A program made the position numbers and the translations under genes. The notes beneath the pieces were generated by a model, which ran no database searches, was not told where the DNA came from, and saw only the letters and a program-made list of their open reading frames with translations. Below are positions 1 to 13,692 of a stretch of 64,000 bases of DNA, one piece after another (position 1 is the first letter of the stretch; each line of letters begins with the position of its first letter). The stretch spans positions 3,480,001 through 3,544,000 of the forward strand of contig NC_066588.1 of the NCBI RefSeq assembly GCF_905475345.1, given 5' to 3'. This DNA is from Vespula vulgaris. Taxonomy: Eukaryota > Arthropoda > Insecta > Hymenoptera > Vespidae.

Positions 1-1750
1 GCAAGGACAGGAACAATAGTATGTTATGGAGAAGAAATTTGTAGTAATTAAGTTTTAATGAATATTTTCTCACGACGATTAAAAACGAGATAATCGTTGG
101 TGATAACGCGATTGGGAATTAAGTTGAATTAATATGTTGTATTAAAAAAATATATATATACATATATATATAGAGAGAGAGAGTATAAGTAGCATTTTAA
201 AGTAAAGTTAAACATGAAAATAAAAGGAGAGATCGTTTATTGAAAAAATTAAATTAGACAGAAAAATCATGCAATAAGATGTAATAGAAAATTTTGTTTC
301 CTTGGAAAAAAATTTGAAAGAAATATTCGAAATAATCATCTTAATTAATTTCTTCGAAATTGTGGATTTGAAATTTTGATCTATATTGAGTATTGTCGAC
401 AGAAATATTTAAAAAAAAAAGAAAATGTGTTTTAAACGAAGATAACAAAAATATGGTAACCCTCCTCATCCCGTTTCTCACTCTTCACAATCCTCCTCTT
501 TTTCAAAGAGATTAAGAAGTACGAAAGATCTATTCTAGAAAAGATTCGAGAGTTCTCGTTTGCAAAGATCGAACATTCGATACAGAAATTCTCGGGGGAT
601 TCGGGTTAAGAATTATGATTTTCCTGATTCGACAAAAGTTTTTCATGATTGACAAACTCACCGATGGGGGATGAAAATCTGATCCGTTTGCCTACTAGGT
701 TTATCTTATTACGACCGGTCGTTAGCTTTGAAATCGTAATTTGATGGAGATGACTCGGCAAAAAGTGGGAGAAAAAAGAGGGGTGATAAAGAAGGGGTGG
801 AGAAAGAAGGGGATGAGAGAAGAAATGTTTTAAGATTTTCGATCATTTTAAAAATATTTTACAAACAAGAGAAGTTTTAAAGAAGGAAATACACATACAT
901 ATATTATATATATTGTACATATACGTATAGCACAGAACGAATTAAAAAAATTTTTTAAATAACTTTTTTTAATCTTATAATAATAATAATATATTTATAT
1001 TTATTGATAATAATATATATTTATATTTATAGAGTATATAAATTGTTGTAAATTTTTAATATAGAAATATAAAAAAATTAATGTACTCATTCTTTCTCTT
1101 TCTCTCTTTCTCTCTAACTTGTCTACGAAAGAATAGTAGTTTCGATATTTTTATGACATTTATGATTCAGAAAGCAATATACGTGGGAAATTTTTCAAAT
1201 CAAGTAACTCTCCTTTTTACGCCGATGACAAAGTGCTCTGAAATTTTCAATCGCTACGAAGGAATTAACGCGCCTGAATTTGTGAAGATGCGAGTAAATA
1301 ATGAAAAAGAAAAAAAGGATAAAAAGAGAAATTTTTTCTTCCTCTTGTTTTTTCTTTTTTTTTTTTTTGCTTTTTTTCCTTTTTTCGTAACAACAGTGAT
1401 AAAAAATACAAAGTAAGCTCTGTTTTCGGAGTTCTTTAACGAGAGCTTAAAAAAAAAAAAACGAAGAATACAAGATAACCAGCATCTACAATATACACAC
1501 CATATATATAAATAATATATATATACCATTAGTTGTCTATAAAAATAATTTGCATTTTTTATCATTGATATAACAATAAAAATTCTTTTACAAATTCCGA
1601 ACGTACTGCATGTAGTAATTAATTTTTATATACCTATTAAAAATTTTGGACTTTTTAATACGGTCTGAAAGAAAAAAAAATATACACACACACACACGAT
1701 ATATTTAACTTGACAAAAAGCGTGTATTTGAAATATATTTAAAATTGATC

Positions 1751-1805
<55 letters not shown>

Positions 1806-2338
1806 CATCTATGTACATATATACATACATACATATATATATATACATATGTACGTATGTATACGTCAAAAAAATAAATAAATCAGAAGAATTTTAGTTC
1901 CCTTTTGATAGCTCACTTTGAATATGATTTATGTATGTATCTATATCAAAAATAGATACGTACTATTAAGTCCTATTAAACTAATCACTCATCCCATTAC
2001 TCTATCCTCTCTCTTTCTTTCTTTCTATCTATCTATCGATCTTTTTCCTCTCTTTTTCTCTTTTTTAACGAGCACTATCGATAACTTCTGGATAGTTTAT
2101 AGATTAGTTGATATAGACGATCCGGTATAAAAATATGTCACACATACACATACATATATATATATACATACATATTTATATACCTATACATCATATTTCG
2201 ATATAACCATGAAATTTTACTAAAATGTTGAGTCTAGTCGAGCTTACGAACGATTTAATGGCCGCTTTGACGTTGTACATACACACATACATACACACAC
2301 ACAGTTAACCAACCAGTCAGCCAACCAACCAACCAACC

Positions 2339-2370
<32 letters not shown>

Positions 2371-3255
2371 TAACATCGAAAACATCGACTAAGCCAAGAG
2401 TCAGTCAGAGAACAACCTCAACTACACCTCCCCCTTTTAACCCCCACTCCAACTCTTCTCTCTTGCTAGCACTTTCGATCGAGAGGACGCTAACGATGTT
2501 TACCGAACGAACGAAGGATAGCTGGACTAAATCGCCGTATAAAAACTGTTTGGAAATTTTTTATCTACTATTTTTCCCATTCCCACTAGTCCTGTCCCTC
2601 TTCTCTTTTCCTCTCTACCTCTCATCCTCCATCACGTCGTCCTACCAATGGCCGACTACTACGGCCATTTTAAATCGTAAATCCGAGTATCGACTAGCCG
2701 ATGCAACGTCGATTTGTAGAGACCAAAGTAATTCTTCTTTTTCTTTCTCTCTCACTCTTTATAATCTATATATATATATATATCTTTCTCTCTTTTTCTT
2801 TTTCTGTCTCTCAACAACGTCCCTTATGTTACTTAAATTTCCGTTCGACTTTTTTCACTCATTATTTCCAACAATTGACAACAATCCTCGACATTGCATT
2901 CTAAATGTTCTATTTCTATCTATCTATCTATCTATTTATCTATCTATCTATCTTCACTTACAATTCTTTAACTCCAATTCCAAGTAAAGAGTCCGATTCA
3001 TTTTCATCCTCACCAACACTCGAATGAATCGAAGAGATTCCTCCCCCGGTATTTATAACTTTTCTCACGACCTAATAACCCCGAACTGCCGGAAGGTCTC
3101 TCTCTCTTTTGCCGACAAGCTCTCTTGACTCTTCCTTCTTTTCCACCACTTCCTCCTCCTCCTCCTCCTCCTCCTCTTCCTTCTTCACCTCTTACTTCTT
3201 CTTCTATTCCTCTTTCTTCCTCTCTCTTTTCTTCTTATATATATCTCACTCACTC

Positions 3256-3294
<39 letters not shown>

Positions 3295-3441
3295 ACCTTT
3301 ATCTCTATCTCTATCGCTATTCTTTTCAACAAAATAAAAAAAGGGACACGTAAATGGTGAAGGATGATGATGTTGTCCTGAAGGGAAATATTTGAAGTAT
3401 AAGTAAAAGAAACTCAGTGAGTAGGTACTTAAGTCGTTCCA

Positions 3442-3477
<36 letters not shown>

Positions 3478-3578
3478 CTCTCTTTTATGTATAGACTATC
3501 TCTCTTTTTTTCTTATGTATAGGCTATCTCTCTCTTTTTCTTTCTCTTTCTCTGTCTTTATCATAAACTTGTCTCTCT

Positions 3579-3619
<41 letters not shown>

Positions 3620-3791
3620 ACATACACACTCACTTTCTTTACTATCTCTTTTTCCGTTTTGCGAATACAAACACGTACACCTACGCATACACTCCCACAT
3701 ACACACATACACACACTCTATTCCCATCTTTTTCTACTTTCTCACTCTCATTCTCTCTCCGAATCTTTTTCTTTACTTTCTTTCTCTTTTC

Positions 3792-3822
<31 letters not shown>

Positions 3823-4169
3823 CTCTCTCTTTCTCTTTTCTTTTTTCTTTTTTTATTGTACCTTTTGCTCTCGTTCCTTTTTATTTTTTTTCTTTCTCTC
3901 TCTCTCTCTTCTTTTTCTCCCCCTTTTCTCTTTTTTTTTCTTCACTCTCGGGAGCAAAAGGTATTCGCGAAGGGTAAAAAAGTCGACGAGCAATAATAAG
4001 GCTTTCTTTCACGACAACGTAGCGCAGCCGCTTCCATTCGGCACAATAAGAGGAAATTTTAATATCGAACCTTTGTAATGCCCTTTCTATGTTTTTTAAT
4101 ATCGAACCTTCGTATACGTTTATACATACACTCGTACATATACATATATACATATATACACATACATAC

Positions 4170-4219
<50 letters not shown>

Positions 4220-4689
4220 TTATTTTGGTGTATGTGTGTGTAAGATTGTATATACATTTGTATTGGTATGTAAAACGTGGGCCATATCGGACCGAACGAC
4301 GATCACCAAGAACGTAGTAAAGTTTTTTTTTTTTATTTTTATTTTTATTTTTTTATTTCCAGGACTTTCGTTGTGAGTGCGAAAATCTTCAAGTTTATTC
4401 ACGCAAACAAATATTTTTCGTGACTTTTTCTCCTATAGTTTTTCTCTCTCTTTCTCTTTTTCGCTTTCCTATCTATGAATTTGGAATACACTTTTCGTAG
4501 TTGAATCACGTTACTCGATATCTGTATAAATTAGTTGTTTCTACACATTTTTATTATTCGCAAACGCAGTCAGAGAAACGGAGATTTATTATTAGTTATT
4601 TACTTGTATTATTAATTTATTCGCTTGTATATCGTGCTTACACGATATTTAAAGTAATCTAAGTTGATCTCACGTTCAGATGTAACTAT

Positions 4690-4743
<54 letters not shown>

Positions 4744-5257
4744 AATTTTATAACGAGCTCTCAGATAACATCGAAATCTTATTCGATTTTTGTATTATTT
4801 TGCGATAAAATTAATTTGCGTTAATTCGTATCAAAAGATTAATGTATTGCATTTAATATCATACTATATTACGTACGTCTAATTATTTTTATAATTGATA
4901 ATAATATATAAGTTAATAATATATACTAATATAATAATTATATAAATCGTATAAGTTATATATTATAATATTACACTAATCGTACTACGTAAGTTACGTG
5001 AATATATAATAATCGATACAAAATATATTAAACATTTCTAACGCTGTACGATTCCACTCACGAATTTCATTCACGAATAAACAAAACAAAAAAAGACAAA
5101 AAAATCGTATCACAGAATCAAAGGATCGATTAACTCGTATGAACGATCGGATAAAATACAAAATGATAACGAGACACGTCGATTTATTCTACGTTTCGTT
5201 TCACGTTTCAAAGTCGACTGACTCTCGTCTCTATCTCTACAAAATAATATTTATTAT

Positions 5258-5288
<31 letters not shown>

Positions 5289-5400
5289 TACGAAATGTAA
5301 ACAAAACGTTTTCAAGAATACTTCGATATTTATTTACGCGATAATAATCAAATACATACATACATCCATACATACATACACACATACATACACACATACA
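1..5400. other. Intergenic, AT-rich, no gene recognised
   Basis: No frame here looks like a protein once low-complexity translations are set aside. The first 900 bases are of ordinary complexity without a convincing exon. From about 1.7 kb the sequence is dominated by (AT)n at 1752-1802 and 4173-4215, tetranucleotide runs of CCAA and AGAC at about 2309-2370, CTAT runs near 2920-2952, CTC and (CT)n tracts at 3150-3300, 3445-3475 and 3575-3617, and an (AT)n block near 4687-4738. An (AC)n tract lies at 5259-5281. Confidence 0.7.
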
Positions 5401-5950
5401 TACTTACATTCGATTTGTTGACCTACTTGTAAGTCAAACTAGTATGAGTGAACCTGACGTAGGATTATACTTGTCAGAAGTAAAACGTGACCGGCGTGAA
5501 GAGATCTTGTTCCTGGATCACAGAATCCTCGGGGTCCTGTACGACGCGTTTAATCATCAAGCGAACAATTTACACGTACTGTAGTATGTACCTACGTACG
5601 CACGTACGTACATATCTATGTATCTATATATGTATATATCTATATATGCATATATATCTATATGTATGTATGAATACATACGAAAATACATATGTACATA
5701 CGTGGCGTGGCTTACCACAAAGGGTACGAAATAACCACCGGCTATTTCCGAGAACCCACTATAGGTACCCAACTGGTCTACCACGCTTGACGATCGTTGA
5801 TCCGGACAACAATAGGCGCGAAATATGTCACCGATATATCTCACAGTCGCTCGTCATTATAAAGTAACCGCGTACAATGGTACCCCTATCACTCCCTCTC
5901 CCCACCACTGTGTTGTCCATGGCTTTAATCGTAACACTTTTCAAGCAACG
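5401..5950. other. Higher-complexity, CpG-containing island between microsatellites
   Basis: About 550 bases with markedly higher GC and complexity than their surroundings, interrupted by a GTAT-type tract at about 5590-5700. A 46-codon ATG-to-TAG frame lies at 5444-5584 on the plus strand. On the minus strand a canonical splice donor (GTAAGC) lies near 5720, after an open frame that reads through 5844-5725. Either could be part of an exon or a non-coding RNA. I recognise no family. Confidence 0.3.
5444..5584 (+). CDS. Candidate small ORF, 46 residues, unidentified
   Basis: The frame starts MSEPDVGLYLSEVKRDRREE and ends in TAG. Its composition is mixed and charged, unlike the surrounding microsatellite translations, and GC is higher than its flanks. 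No upstream promoter, splice partner or poly(A) signal could be tied to it. It may be a small peptide gene, a first exon, or chance. The minus strand across this island also has an open frame with a splice-donor-like sequence, which weakens the plus-strand reading. Confidence 0.15.
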   Translation: MSEPDVGLYLSEVKRDRREEILFLDHRILGVLYDAFNHQANNLHVL

Positions 5951-6037
5951 AATTTCAAGCAACGTGATAAAGCGATAAAAGAAAAGGAAAAAGAAAAAAA
6001 AAAGGTGGATATATATATATATGTATATATATGTGTG

Positions 6038-6071
<34 letters not shown>

Positions 6072-7023
6072 TGTATGTATGTATGTATGTATGTATGTAT
6101 GTATATGAACTGTTTATTTTGAATGTGGTTCCATTTTTTTTTAAATGAGATATCACATAATTTGTGATTAATTTAATATAGATTTTTTATTTGCAACTAA
6201 TTAATATTTAATATCTTAAGAAGTGTCAAAATGCTTTATTCAATCTAAAATTGGCTAATAAGTGAAATTGCATGGCAATATAATATAATAAATAATATAA
6301 TATATTATTTATTATTGTTAGTGTAAATATGTATACTATAGATATATTATATTATATTGTTCGACCACTTAGATGGTATTAAATGAATGAAATTAAAGTA
6401 TTAATTTCTAATAATATATTTAAACGAGTCAACGATTTATTATATCGAAATATCAAATATAACCTACTTTTTGTTTCACGAAAATAAAAAAAAAAAAACA
6501 AGAAAAACAGGAAAAAGAAAGAAGAAAGAAAAGAAAAGAACATATATATAAAGTAAAAAAAAAAAAAATCACGATAGAAATACGAACACACGTCATCGAT
6601 ATCGATATTGATACATACACACATACACAAATACACATGATATACATATACATACATACAGCTATGCATATACACGTCAGAAATGCAGCTCCTTTTATCG
6701 AAAGAAATCGACACGTGTTCCTTATATATACATATACATACATACATACATATATACATACACACACACATATTTTTTTTTTATTATACATACGTATATA
6801 GATATCTAACGATTTTCAATTCGGAATCTTGGGTAGAATATTCAAACCGATCAAACGACGGATGGAACGTTGGGTATAGCCCCATGGCACGTAGTAGCAA
6901 AGTATGGAAAGGATCCATAAGCGACGTTCTTCGTAAAGTGAGATCGCAGCTGAGAAATGAAATGCTTACTGCGAATGGCACAGTTGAATTGATGCGAGTT
7001 GTCGACGACCAACAATGTCTATC

Positions 7024-7062
<39 letters not shown>

Positions 7063-7924
7063 TCTTTTTGTATGATGAATATAAAGCATAGACGAGGTAA
7101 GAAAAGCAGGTGGGTGGAAAAGAGGGGGAAGGGAGGCGAAGGAAAGACGTTGCTATGTATGTAAATACGTGAATAAGAAAACTGCTTGCACTGAGAGATC
7201 TTTCAATTGGGATACTTGCTAGAAAAAGAGAGAAAGAGAAAGAGAGAAAGAGAGAGAGAGAGAGAAGAATGAAAAAAGAAGAAAGAAAACATGAACGATT
7301 TGATCTTGGATCCAGCATGATTTTTGCGAAGACGTGATTTTCTTTCAACAAAATTCAATCTCTCTCTCTCTCTCTCTTTTTTTTTTCTTTTTTTAATCCA
7401 TCTTATTTTCTCTCTCTCTCTTTCTCTCTCTTCTTTTCTCTCACTCGTTCATTAATTAATATACACTCTCACTATCTTTCTCTTTTTTTCATCCCGACTT
7501 TTCTTTTGACTTCCTCTCTCTCTCTCTCTCTCTCTTTCTCTCTTTTTCTTTAACTCACTCATTCATTCATCATTCTTTCAATCATTCGTTCTCCCTCATT
7601 CATTGATTAACTCAACACTATCACGTTTTGATTTTCTTTTTTCATCCAACCCTTCTCTCCCTCTCTCTCTCTTATTGCTTACATATGATTACACATTCTT
7701 TCTTATTCACTCTCTCACTGACTCATACTTCCTCTCTTTCTCTTTCTCTCTTTCTTTCTCTCTCTCTCTTTATCTTTCATTCATCAACTCGTACACTTTC
7801 TTTCTCTTTCTTAATCACTCATACACGTTCTCTCTCTCTCTCTCTCTTTCTTAATCACTCATACATTCTCTCTTTGTCTTTCTCAATTATTCATACGCTA
7901 TCTCTTTCGATTTCTTAATCACTT

Positions 7925-7955
<31 letters not shown>

Positions 7956-8064
7956 ATTTCTCTCTTTTTGATTTTCTTTCTCATTCATTTCTTTTCTTTC
8001 TTTTTTTCACACTTACACATTCTCTCATACAATTCTTTTTTGATTTATACACACATACACTTTG

Positions 8065-8107
<43 letters not shown>

Positions 8108-8375
8108 GTTCTTTTCTTCTTTTTCTTTTACTAGCAAGAAAAGAAGTAAGATCGACGGCTCGATCGTCCACACGAGAATTCAACGCGACATACTACATAC
8201 AACCCGGAAATAACGTAGAAACTTCGCTTTTCTCAAATCTTCGAACGAAATCTTCTATGGGGTATGATCGTTCGCGATCGAAGAAACCGAGATGTATCGT
8301 TATATCAGCAGCTCTTTGAATTTTTCGTAACGTTTTACTTCTATATGCAAGTAATATGTATATATGTATTTATGC

Positions 8376-8422
<47 letters not shown>

Positions 8423-8639
8423 CGAAACGTTAAGGAAACGTATTTTTACAGATATTGATATTATTACTTCGATAGTAATAATAATAAGTAGATATATATT
8501 TTGAATGCATACAATTTTTTTTTGTTATTAAATTTCTTTGATTTCTAATATTTTTATATATTATTTGTATACATAAAAGTAATGTATAATTATAATATTA
8601 AATATAGATTGTTTTTAAAAAGATTTTTTTAATTTGTTA
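5951..8639. other. Intergenic, microsatellite-rich
   Basis: Contains the (GTAT)n run, poly-A and poly-T stretches, CT-rich tracts through 7020-8110 and an (AT)n block at about 8379-8419. A 190-base segment at 6820-7015 is of ordinary complexity and open on both strands. On the plus strand it includes VWKGSISDVLRKVRSQLRNE, but no start, family match or certain splice site supports it as an exon. Confidence 0.6.
6045..6104. repeat. (GTAT)n microsatellite
   Basis: A nearly perfect tetranucleotide run of about 15 units, preceded by an AT-rich stretch. The Tyr-Val-Cys-Met open frames on both strands here are translations of the repeat, not genes. Confidence 0.95.
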
Positions 8640-9050
8640 AAATTAGGTTAAATTACGTAAAATGTGACCTAAGCGATGGAATCAGGTAGAAAATGGCATA
8701 AGTCAATGAAAAAGAGATAAAAATACTTAATACCAGTTTGATACAAAAAATATATATATATGTGTAATTATTACATTATAAAGAATTTGGTCTACATTAT
8801 AAAAAATTTAGAATTGAATATAAATGATCTAATAAAAAAAAAGTCACAAAAAACTTTAATGTCTATCTAAATAAAAAATATATACGTACGTAATAATTGA
8901 ATTATATGAAACTTGGTCCTAGTGAAAAAGATGAGGAAAAAATGGCATAAGTAAAAAGAAAAAAAAAAAAAATTAATATCTATCCCAAAACGAAAAGAAT
9001 ATATATACATCCATCTACAATTTGGTGAACTTTACTCATATAATCAATTA
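8640..9050. repeat. Degenerate tandem repeat, roughly three units
   Basis: Three diverged copies of an AT-rich unit are visible. Each has an A-rich block, a run of TATATA or similar and a short TTGGT anchor (near 8789, 8911 and 9021), giving periods of about 122 and 110 bp. The string ATGGCATAAGT occurs at about 8693 and again at 8943. Copies are strongly diverged, so the exact borders are uncertain. Confidence 0.5.
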
Positions 9051-9229
9051 ATGCTCATTACTTTGTACTCATTAATATCTATTATTGTCGATAAAAATAT
9101 TGGTTAAGTTAACTCGAATGTAATTCGTGCGTAACAAACACGTTCAACGATCGTGTATGCTAATTAAATTTCACTGCTCGATTCGATGTTACCTAGTAGA
9201 CGCACGATAAAGCTCTTTTTGTTAAAACG

Positions 9230-9235
9230 TTTATT
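9230..9235 (-). promoter_or_regulatory. Poly(A) signal AATAAA for the 9.3-kb minus-strand segment
   Basis: Reading the minus strand, AATAAA occurs 62 bases after the TAA stop of the coding-like segment. Placement fits a short 3' UTR. In such AT-rich DNA the hexamer is common by chance, so this is supportive only. Confidence 0.35.
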
Positions 9236-9297
9236 TAGGACACATATATATTTATAGTTTTAATACCTTTCACACTTACCAATACGAATCGTTCGAA

Positions 9298-9525
9298 TTA
9301 CAAATGCATCGGCTCGGAGTTAGATACCAATTGGTATTCAATTGGTATAGCCAAATAAGCATACAAATCGCGTTCACCAGGGCGTACAGTTGTTAAACCC
9401 AAAAACATTTTACGAGCCACCAGTGGATATGTGCAAGCCGTGCACAGGCACATGAGGGTACCAAGCGTAAACGATGAGTAAGCACGAGTCCAACGAATCA
9501 AAGCACCATATGGACGACCAATTTT
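9298..9525 (-). CDS. Unidentified coding-like segment (3' exon or 5'-truncated gene copy)
   Basis: An open frame ending in TAA reads KIGRPYGALIRWTRAYSSFT near its start, then a hydrophobic stretch LGTLMCLCTACTYPLVA that could be one membrane helix, then RKMFLGLTTVRPGERDLYAY and a polar C-terminus. Composition is protein-like, GC is well above the flanks, and Arg codons favour CGT, all unlike neighbouring noise. The frame has no upstream ATG: upstream codons run into a low-complexity Phe/Leu stretch and a stop at 9595-9597, and the only AG before the protein-like part lies just after that stop. The first internal ATG would give 51 residues. It may be the last exon of a gene with unseen upstream exons, or a copy truncated at its 5' end. 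The size and single hydrophobic helix resemble small mitochondrial membrane subunits, but I cannot name a family. Confidence 0.35.
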   Translation of the reverse strand, partial: KIGRPYGALIRWTRAYSSFTLGTLMCLCTACTYPLVARKMFLGLTTVRPGERDLYAYLAIPIEYQLVSNSEPMHL

Positions 9526-9599
9526 AAAAATAATATTTAACAACAACAATAAATGACAAAAAAAAAAATATCGTATTTTTATGCAAAGGAGAACTTAAT

Positions 9600-10016
9600 G
9601 TTATCGAGTGTGGACAAAATTGTTGGTTGAATTCTCTTTTTGTCTCATTACTCGTACGAACGAAGTTTGGATGAAAAATTAAAAAAAAAAAAATATGGAA
9701 TTATACTTTCTTTTTTTATTTTTTCTTCTTATGTACTCATGTATATATTTTGTGTCACAATGTATATATTTTGTCCTATAAAAATATACTATGAATGATA
9801 AAATTATAATATATATACGTGTGTGCGTTAAGTTTAATATTTTATTATTATTATGTTTTATAATGTAATAATAATATAAATAATAGAATTATGTTACTGT
9901 AAATATTGTATTATCGTATACTGCAAAAATTATTAAATACTTATTAAAAAATATTTATATATTATTTACGTAAATATATACACATATACACATACATACA
10001 TACATACATACATACA

Positions 10017-10057
<41 letters not shown>

Positions 10058-10413
10058 TATTGATACATTTTTAAAAATGAATGAGAAAGGACAGAGAGAA
10101 CAGAATGAATGAAAGGAAGATTGATAAAAGTGTATAGAATATACACACGTTTGTGAATGAGCGATGTATAATAAACAAACGATAAACATCAAAGGACAAT
10201 GACGTCAGCGGACGATCATCGAGGAAGGTAGACAAGGACGACAATTGATAGTTAACAAGCGAGTGCGACGGACGTGTTTCCGACTCTTTCTTAATAATCT
10301 TGAATTTATTTTTCATTTCAAAATTTTTGTCTCGTATAATTCAATTATCGATTAATTAAATTTGTATTTTCCTTCGATATATTCCGTATCAAATATATAG
10401 GATATAGAGAGGG

Positions 10414-10481
<68 letters not shown>

Positions 10482-11452
10482 CGAAAAACAGAGAACATAA
10501 AAATATGTTTGAAAAATTGTCTTATCGTTTAAGTATAATTAATTATATTAGTTTAATTATATTATTTCTTCACGAAAAGTTATTACTTTACTATCATTTA
10601 TATATATAATATATATATATATAATTAATAATATAATTAATTAATATAAGTTAAATATATATATATTATTAGTTTAATTATATATATATTTTTGTATTAT
10701 TACTATATATATAATATTAATTATAATATTATTATTTAATTGTATATATAATTATTATATATACATATATGTATATATATATAATGTAATATTTAAATAT
10801 TACTTCGTCTTTAGTAGATAAGACTTAGTAATTAAAATGAGCTAATATTTTTTGAAAAAATTTCAAACGTCCTATCGTTTATACCGATACGTAAATATAT
10901 ACCGATAGTATTTCTACGTACGTATGTTTGTATATATATTCATATACAAACACACACACACAGACACACACGTTAACAATAATTACGAATATATTATACG
11001 AACGTTAATGATCTGTCTCAATCGAACCACATTTTCGTTATCACCAAAAATTTACATACGTACAATGTATATAATTACGTGCTTACAGTACATCGATATC
11101 ATCCATACAAACCCACACACACATACACTCACACATACACGTATATACGTATACCGATGTCTATGGGAGTAAACAACAGCTCTATGATTATACATACAGT
11201 AAAAAAAAAAAAGCAACAAAGAACATCAAAAAGAAAGTAAATTTATTTTCCAATAATGCGAATTCCATAAACCGATAGATATCACGATATATACCATTTT
11301 AACCCCCTATTACCCCACACCTCATGCGTTAGAAAACATCCACTTACATTTATTTACTCGTTCTCCTATTCTTCGCCTATTCGTTCTGTTCCAAACACGT
11401 AACGTACGCTACGGTATCTTCGGTTAGAAGAAAAAAAAGGGTCGGCAGGAAG

Positions 11453-11505
<53 letters not shown>

Positions 11506-12404
11506 GGTGGTAAGAGAGGGGAGGAAGGAGGGAAGTAGAAAATCGAGCTCTAAACACGACGAGAGATATTTTACGGGGAAAAAGCAAGAAAACGAAGAAA
11601 AAAAGAAAAAAGAAGAGGAAGAAGAAGAAGGAAAACAAAAAATAAAGAGGATCGTTAACTCGATAGTCTATAATCTCGAGAAAAAGAGAGGAAAAAAAAA
11701 ACGAAAAAAAGAGAGAGAGAGAGAGAAGAAAAAAGAACGATGTTAAACTCTTCTCCGAGACCAACGAACGACCGATTTACGAGAGCGTGCGAGAGACGGG
11801 AGACGATGGGGGTGTAGAAGGGGAGGGAGAGGGTAAGAAGAAAAGAAAAGACAGAGGGAAAGAAAGAGAGAAAAAAATAAGAAGTGCAAGTAAAGAAAAA
11901 AAAAGTCAAAGCGAAGGGTTGACGTCGATCGAGGATGGAAAATAAGTTCGATGTCACGAAAGGGGTGGCTTTATTCTCACCATCACCTTCCTTACCCCTT
12001 TACTCACCTTCCTTTCCACCCCCTTCTATCGAATACAAAGGGTTGCCGTGATCGTGCGAATTCCAAGTTTCTTAGTGGTAAAGACACCACACTGATCCCT
12101 TCTCTATCTATTTATCTATCTATCTTTCTCTCTCTTTCTCTAAGTTTTCTCCCTCCCACTCTTAAAGATAATTTCAATGTTTATTGTAATAGTTCACGAA
12201 GCGTAATATTATCTTTTTTCTTCTCTCTCTTTATCTATCTCTCTTTTCTTCGAAAAGAGTTGATCTATTATGTAAGATATAGTAATGAAAGAAAATATGG
12301 TGTAATAGAATAGAATGAGATTGGATGGAAGGGGTTGATCAAAAAGGGTTCTCGGTAGAGGTATTAACGAAGGTCATAGCAACGTAGACCTTCGTCGTAA
12401 GAGG
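9600..12404. other. Intergenic between the 9.3-kb segment and the first receptor
   Basis: No gene recognised. Holds (AT)n at about 10019-10053, GATA then (GA)n at 10415-10480, a very AT-rich palindrome-prone stretch at 10530-10800, (GA)n at 11457-11500 and purine-rich DNA to 11900. The open frames here are repeat translations. The 350 bases before the receptor start contain no evident TATA box that can be told apart from AT-rich background. Confidence 0.65.
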
Positions 12405-12748
12405 ATGGAAACTATTTTTACGACTCCTTACTACAGGCTCAATCGTTTGTTTCTATCGACAGTTGGTATTTGGCCGTACGATGATCCAAGGGATAGTCTA
12501 ATACGAAAGATCAGCACGTATATCGGATTTACCATGATCGTCTTATCGCAAGTAAGTATATATTCGTGTGTCTTCTTAGTGAGCTTATCTGGGTCTATGT
12601 GTGTATGCGTTTCATTTCGACGATGTTATTAATTGATATATGATCGATATCGTGGAATTAATTATAGCGAAGTGATTGTGGAAGATCGATTGATTTTGTT
12701 TTTATTTATTGTGCTCGATTTATTTATTTTGCGTGAATTTATATATAC

Positions 12749-12804
<56 letters not shown>

Positions 12805-13636
12805 AATCAAAAATTTGATGAATGATCTGATGATCTTATGATGAAATTTATTATTCATTATTTTGTTTCATATAAATTAAAAATCGATATACATATGTAC
12901 GTCCGCGTTTTTGTATTTCAAATTTTCATTGTATTTTTCATTTTAATAATCATGAAATAATTGACAGGATGATAATTAATGAATGAATGGATTACTTTGT
13001 TTCGTTTGTATTTATATAGAAATATTCTAATGAAAGTAACGTATCCAATGAAATATTTCGGAGAGTAATGAATTTTTTAATCGTTCTATTTTATATTATG
13101 CAAAAATATGAAAATTGATATAATTTCTTTTTTTTTTCGACTGACAATGTCGGCCACTGTGTAAAATGTAAATATTTATTGCAAGTTTTTGATAATAAGG
13201 GTGACAAAGATAAGATTATTAATATTATTATTATTATAATCATAATTATTTAAAAATTTTTTTTTTTTTTTTTTTTAGATATTCGCCCTAATAAAATCTG
13301 ATTTCACACTGCGAGTGATTAGTACAATATTTTCGTTTCTTATACCATCGTTATGTCTGTTCACCAGTTACTATACTGCTAGTTATCAAGTCAAGGTAAA
13401 TTAATGCATATTTAATAAAATATGACAGAAAAAAAATTAACCGAAGGAAAAATATTTGATATATTTGAAATATAACATAGAATTGTTTGTTAATATTAGA
13501 TGAAGGCTATGTTGGAACACATGAATTACGATTGGTGTTATTTAATTTCTGAAAAGGAACGAAGTATCATCAAAAAGTATGCGAATCAAACGAGAATATG
13601 TACCATTGTAAATCTTGGTAAGATCACTTTTTTCAC

Positions 13637-13692
<56 letters not shown>

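Noticed and set aside
12405..12632. 75-codon uninterrupted reading of the first receptor's first exon
   Set aside because: After residue 49 a canonical GTAAGT donor follows, and the read-through part has no receptor similarity. The spliced form restores the family sequence.
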